From positions 4,589,985 through 4,653,984 of the forward strand of contig NC_133940.1 of NCBI RefSeq assembly GCF_031877795.1: DNA of 64,000 nucleotides. The letters run 5' to 3'. The notes under the pieces were generated by a model, which saw only the letters and a program-made list of their open reading frames with translations, searched no databases and was not told the DNA's origin. This DNA comes from Strix aluco. Taxonomy: Eukaryota; Chordata; Aves; Strigiformes; Strigidae. The translations under genes were made by a program, and so were the position numbers. Shown here one piece after another: positions 62,692-64,000 of this stretch. Every line of letters begins with the position of its first letter. The first letter of the stretch is position 1.

Positions 62692-63765
62692 TCAGAGGCC
62701 CTGCCCGGCGGGGCTGAGCATCTCCTGCAGCACCAGGTGCAGCAGGTGGTTCTGCTCGGCGCTCAGCAGCGGCCAGAGCTCGGCCTGCAGCGCCTTCAGC
62801 GCCTCCGCGTCCTTCTCCTGGCACGCCAGCACGGCCGACTGCAGCAGCAGGAAGAGCTCGGCCGGCAGGTAGCTCGCCGCCGGCGGCAGCCCGCCGCCCG
62901 CCCCGCCGCCGCCCCCGGGCCCCGGCCCCGCGCCGCCCTCCGCCGCCTCCCAGCAGTACTGCTCCAGCGTCCGGGCGTGCTCGGGCAGCAGCTTGGCGGG
63001 CGGCGGCTGCAGCAGCAGCAGCAGCAGCACCCGCGACACCTCGCAGCGCGCCAGCACGTCCAGGAAGGCGCCGCCGGGCGCGGCCCCGCCGCCGCCGCCG
63101 CCGCCCAGCCCGGCCCCGGCCAGCGCCTGCGCCCGCGTCAGCGCCGCCAGCGCGCCGGCGTAGTCGCGGCCCAGCAGCAGGCAGGAGGCGCGCTCGGCCA
63201 GGCAGCGCAGCGCCTCCAGGGGCAGCCGCGCCGCCGCCAGCAGCTCGGCCGCCCGCTGCAGGGCCGCGGCGGCGCGGGCGGGCCGGCCCGTGTCGCGCAG
63301 CGCCGCCGCCAGCTCCAGGCACAGCCCGGCCGCCAGCGCCGGCTGCCCCCGCTCCAGGTGCAGGCGGGCGGCGAAGGCGCCGCAGCTCTGCGCCGCCGCC
63401 ACGTGCTCGCCGAAGCCGCCGCGCAGCCCCAGGCGCTGCCGCAGGTCCCGCTCCTGGCGCAGGAAGAGCCGCGCCGCCTCGGCCAGGGCGGCCGCCTCGG
63501 CGGGCCCGTGGAACAGGCTCTGGGCGCAGCGCGCCACGGCCAGCTGGCACCAGGCCGCGTAGGGCAGGCTCTCCTGGGCGCGCAGCTCCCGCGCCAGCGC
63601 CGCGAACTGCTCCGCCGCCTCCGCCACGTTCGGCTTCCGCAGGAACCGCCGCCGCAGCTTGGCCGACACCAGCCGGTACCGCGACAGGAAGTCCCCGTCC
63701 CCGCCGAGGCCCGGCCCGGAGCCGCCCGCCCCGCCGGGCCCGGAGCCGCCCGCCGCCGCCAGCAT
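62692..63765 (-). CDS. F8A1: HAP40, 40-kDa huntingtin-associated protein (coagulation factor VIII associated, F8A)
   Basis: TPR-like helical-repeat protein that binds and stabilises huntingtin and acts as a Rab5 effector in early endosome movement. Single-exon ORF of 357 residues (human 371). Landmarks: [156 protein letters not shown] and the C-terminus [27 protein letters not shown]. The Pro-rich linker of the human protein is replaced by two Gly/Ala-rich stretches (about 220-235 and 275-290). The start ATG at 63763-63765 gives the family N-terminus. Extreme GC content makes other frames open too. Here it stands apart from F8, in the same orientation as DKC1. Confidence 0.95.
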   Translation of the reverse strand: MLAAAGGSGPGGAGGSGPGLGGDGDFLSRYRLVSAKLRRRFLRKPNVAEAAEQFAALARELRAQESLPYAAWCQLAVARCAQSLFHGPAEAAALAEAARLFLRQERDLRQRLGLRGGFGEHVAAAQSCGAFAARLHLERGQPALAAGLCLELAAALRDTGRPARAAAALQRAAELLAAARLPLEALRCLAERASCLLLGRDYAGALAALTRAQALAGAGLGGGGGGGAAPGGAFLDVLARCEVSRVLLLLLLQPPPAKLLPEHARTLEQYCWEAAEGGAGPGPGGGGGAGGGLPPAASYLPAELFLLLQSAVLACQEKDAEALKALQAELWPLLSAEQNHLLHLVLQEMLSPAGQGL

Positions 63766-64000
63766 CGCGCGCGCCCGCCGGAACTGACGCGCCCGCCGCG
63801 CCGCCGCGCGCCGCCTCGCTGCCGCCGGCCAATGGGCGCCCGCGCCGGGGTCACGCGGGCGGCGGGGCGGGGACGCGGCTGCTGCGGGCGAGGCGGCCGA
63901 TGGGCGCGCGGCCCGCCGGGGCGGGGGCGTGGCTGCGCGGGGCGGGGGCGTGGCTGCGCGGGGAGGGCCCCGCCCCCGGGCCCCGCCGGGGCTGGGCGGC
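63766..64000 (-). promoter_or_regulatory. F8A CpG island promoter
   Basis: Extremely CpG-dense sequence upstream of the F8A start, continuing to the window edge. It has repeated GGGGCGGGGGCGTGG-type (GC-box/Sp1-like) motifs at about 63915-63962 and a CCAAT-type box (ATTGG on the minus strand, + strand CCAAT at 63829-63833). Confidence 0.7.

Noticed and set aside
62552-63832. 426-codon minus-strand frame overlapping F8A
   Set aside because: A shadow frame of F8A, Ala/Gly/Arg-rich. The 357-residue frame carries the conserved HAP40 sequence.

Overview
This is vertebrate nuclear DNA, most likely from a bird. Introns are compact, CpG islands are very GC-rich, several CR1 LINE fragments carry the ATTCTGTG-type 3' end, and there is a short solo LTR and an old gammaretrovirus-like pol fossil. 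The gene content is the Xq28-type block F8 - MPP1 - DKC1, with F8A (HAP40) at the far end. The species cannot be told from the sequence alone.

Layout. 1-17300: the 3' two thirds of coagulation factor VIII (+ strand), from inside exon 8 to exon 26, with a short 3' UTR. 17300-23400: intergenic, with a CR1 tail (- strand), a solo LTR and a small unassigned transmembrane-like ORF. 23450-24700: CpG island and first exon of MPP1. 24207-44460: MPP1 (+ strand, 12 coding exons, with a CR1 in intron 5). 44900-57374: DKC1 (- strand, 15 coding exons), tail to tail with MPP1, its poly(A) signals about 0.5 kb from those of MPP1. 57375-58000: DKC1 CpG island. About 57990-59670: 5' part of a CR1 (ORF1 and endonuclease). 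About 60200-62030: broken retroviral integrase fossil (- strand). 62692-63765: intronless F8A (- strand) with a CpG island promoter up to the window end.

The exons were built by hand from splice sites and reading frame. All three spliced genes close without a frame break: 1858 residues of F8, 464 of MPP1 and 515 of DKC1. The last two are within two residues of the human lengths as I recall them. F8 is a secreted clotting cofactor, MPP1 a membrane scaffold, DKC1 the pseudouridine synthase of H/ACA RNPs and telomerase, and F8A a huntingtin partner. They are neighbours by ancient synteny, not by shared pathway.

The most interesting signal lies in the DKC1 introns. Two unrelated RNA-like elements each occur twice, all on the DKC1 sense strand. 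One is a 276-bp block (introns 6 and 10, one mismatch) containing a 254-nt box C/D architecture with a guide matching a 28S rRNA segment, and it looks like a large SNORD17-type snoRNA. The other is an 81-nt box C/D candidate (introns 7 and 11) with a perfect terminal stem. The same large-then-small order recurs in two pairs of consecutive introns. Also notable: F8A lies outside F8, the F8 B domain has lost the usual processing motif, F8 exon 15 has a NAGNAG acceptor, and DKC1 intron 1 holds a minisatellite.
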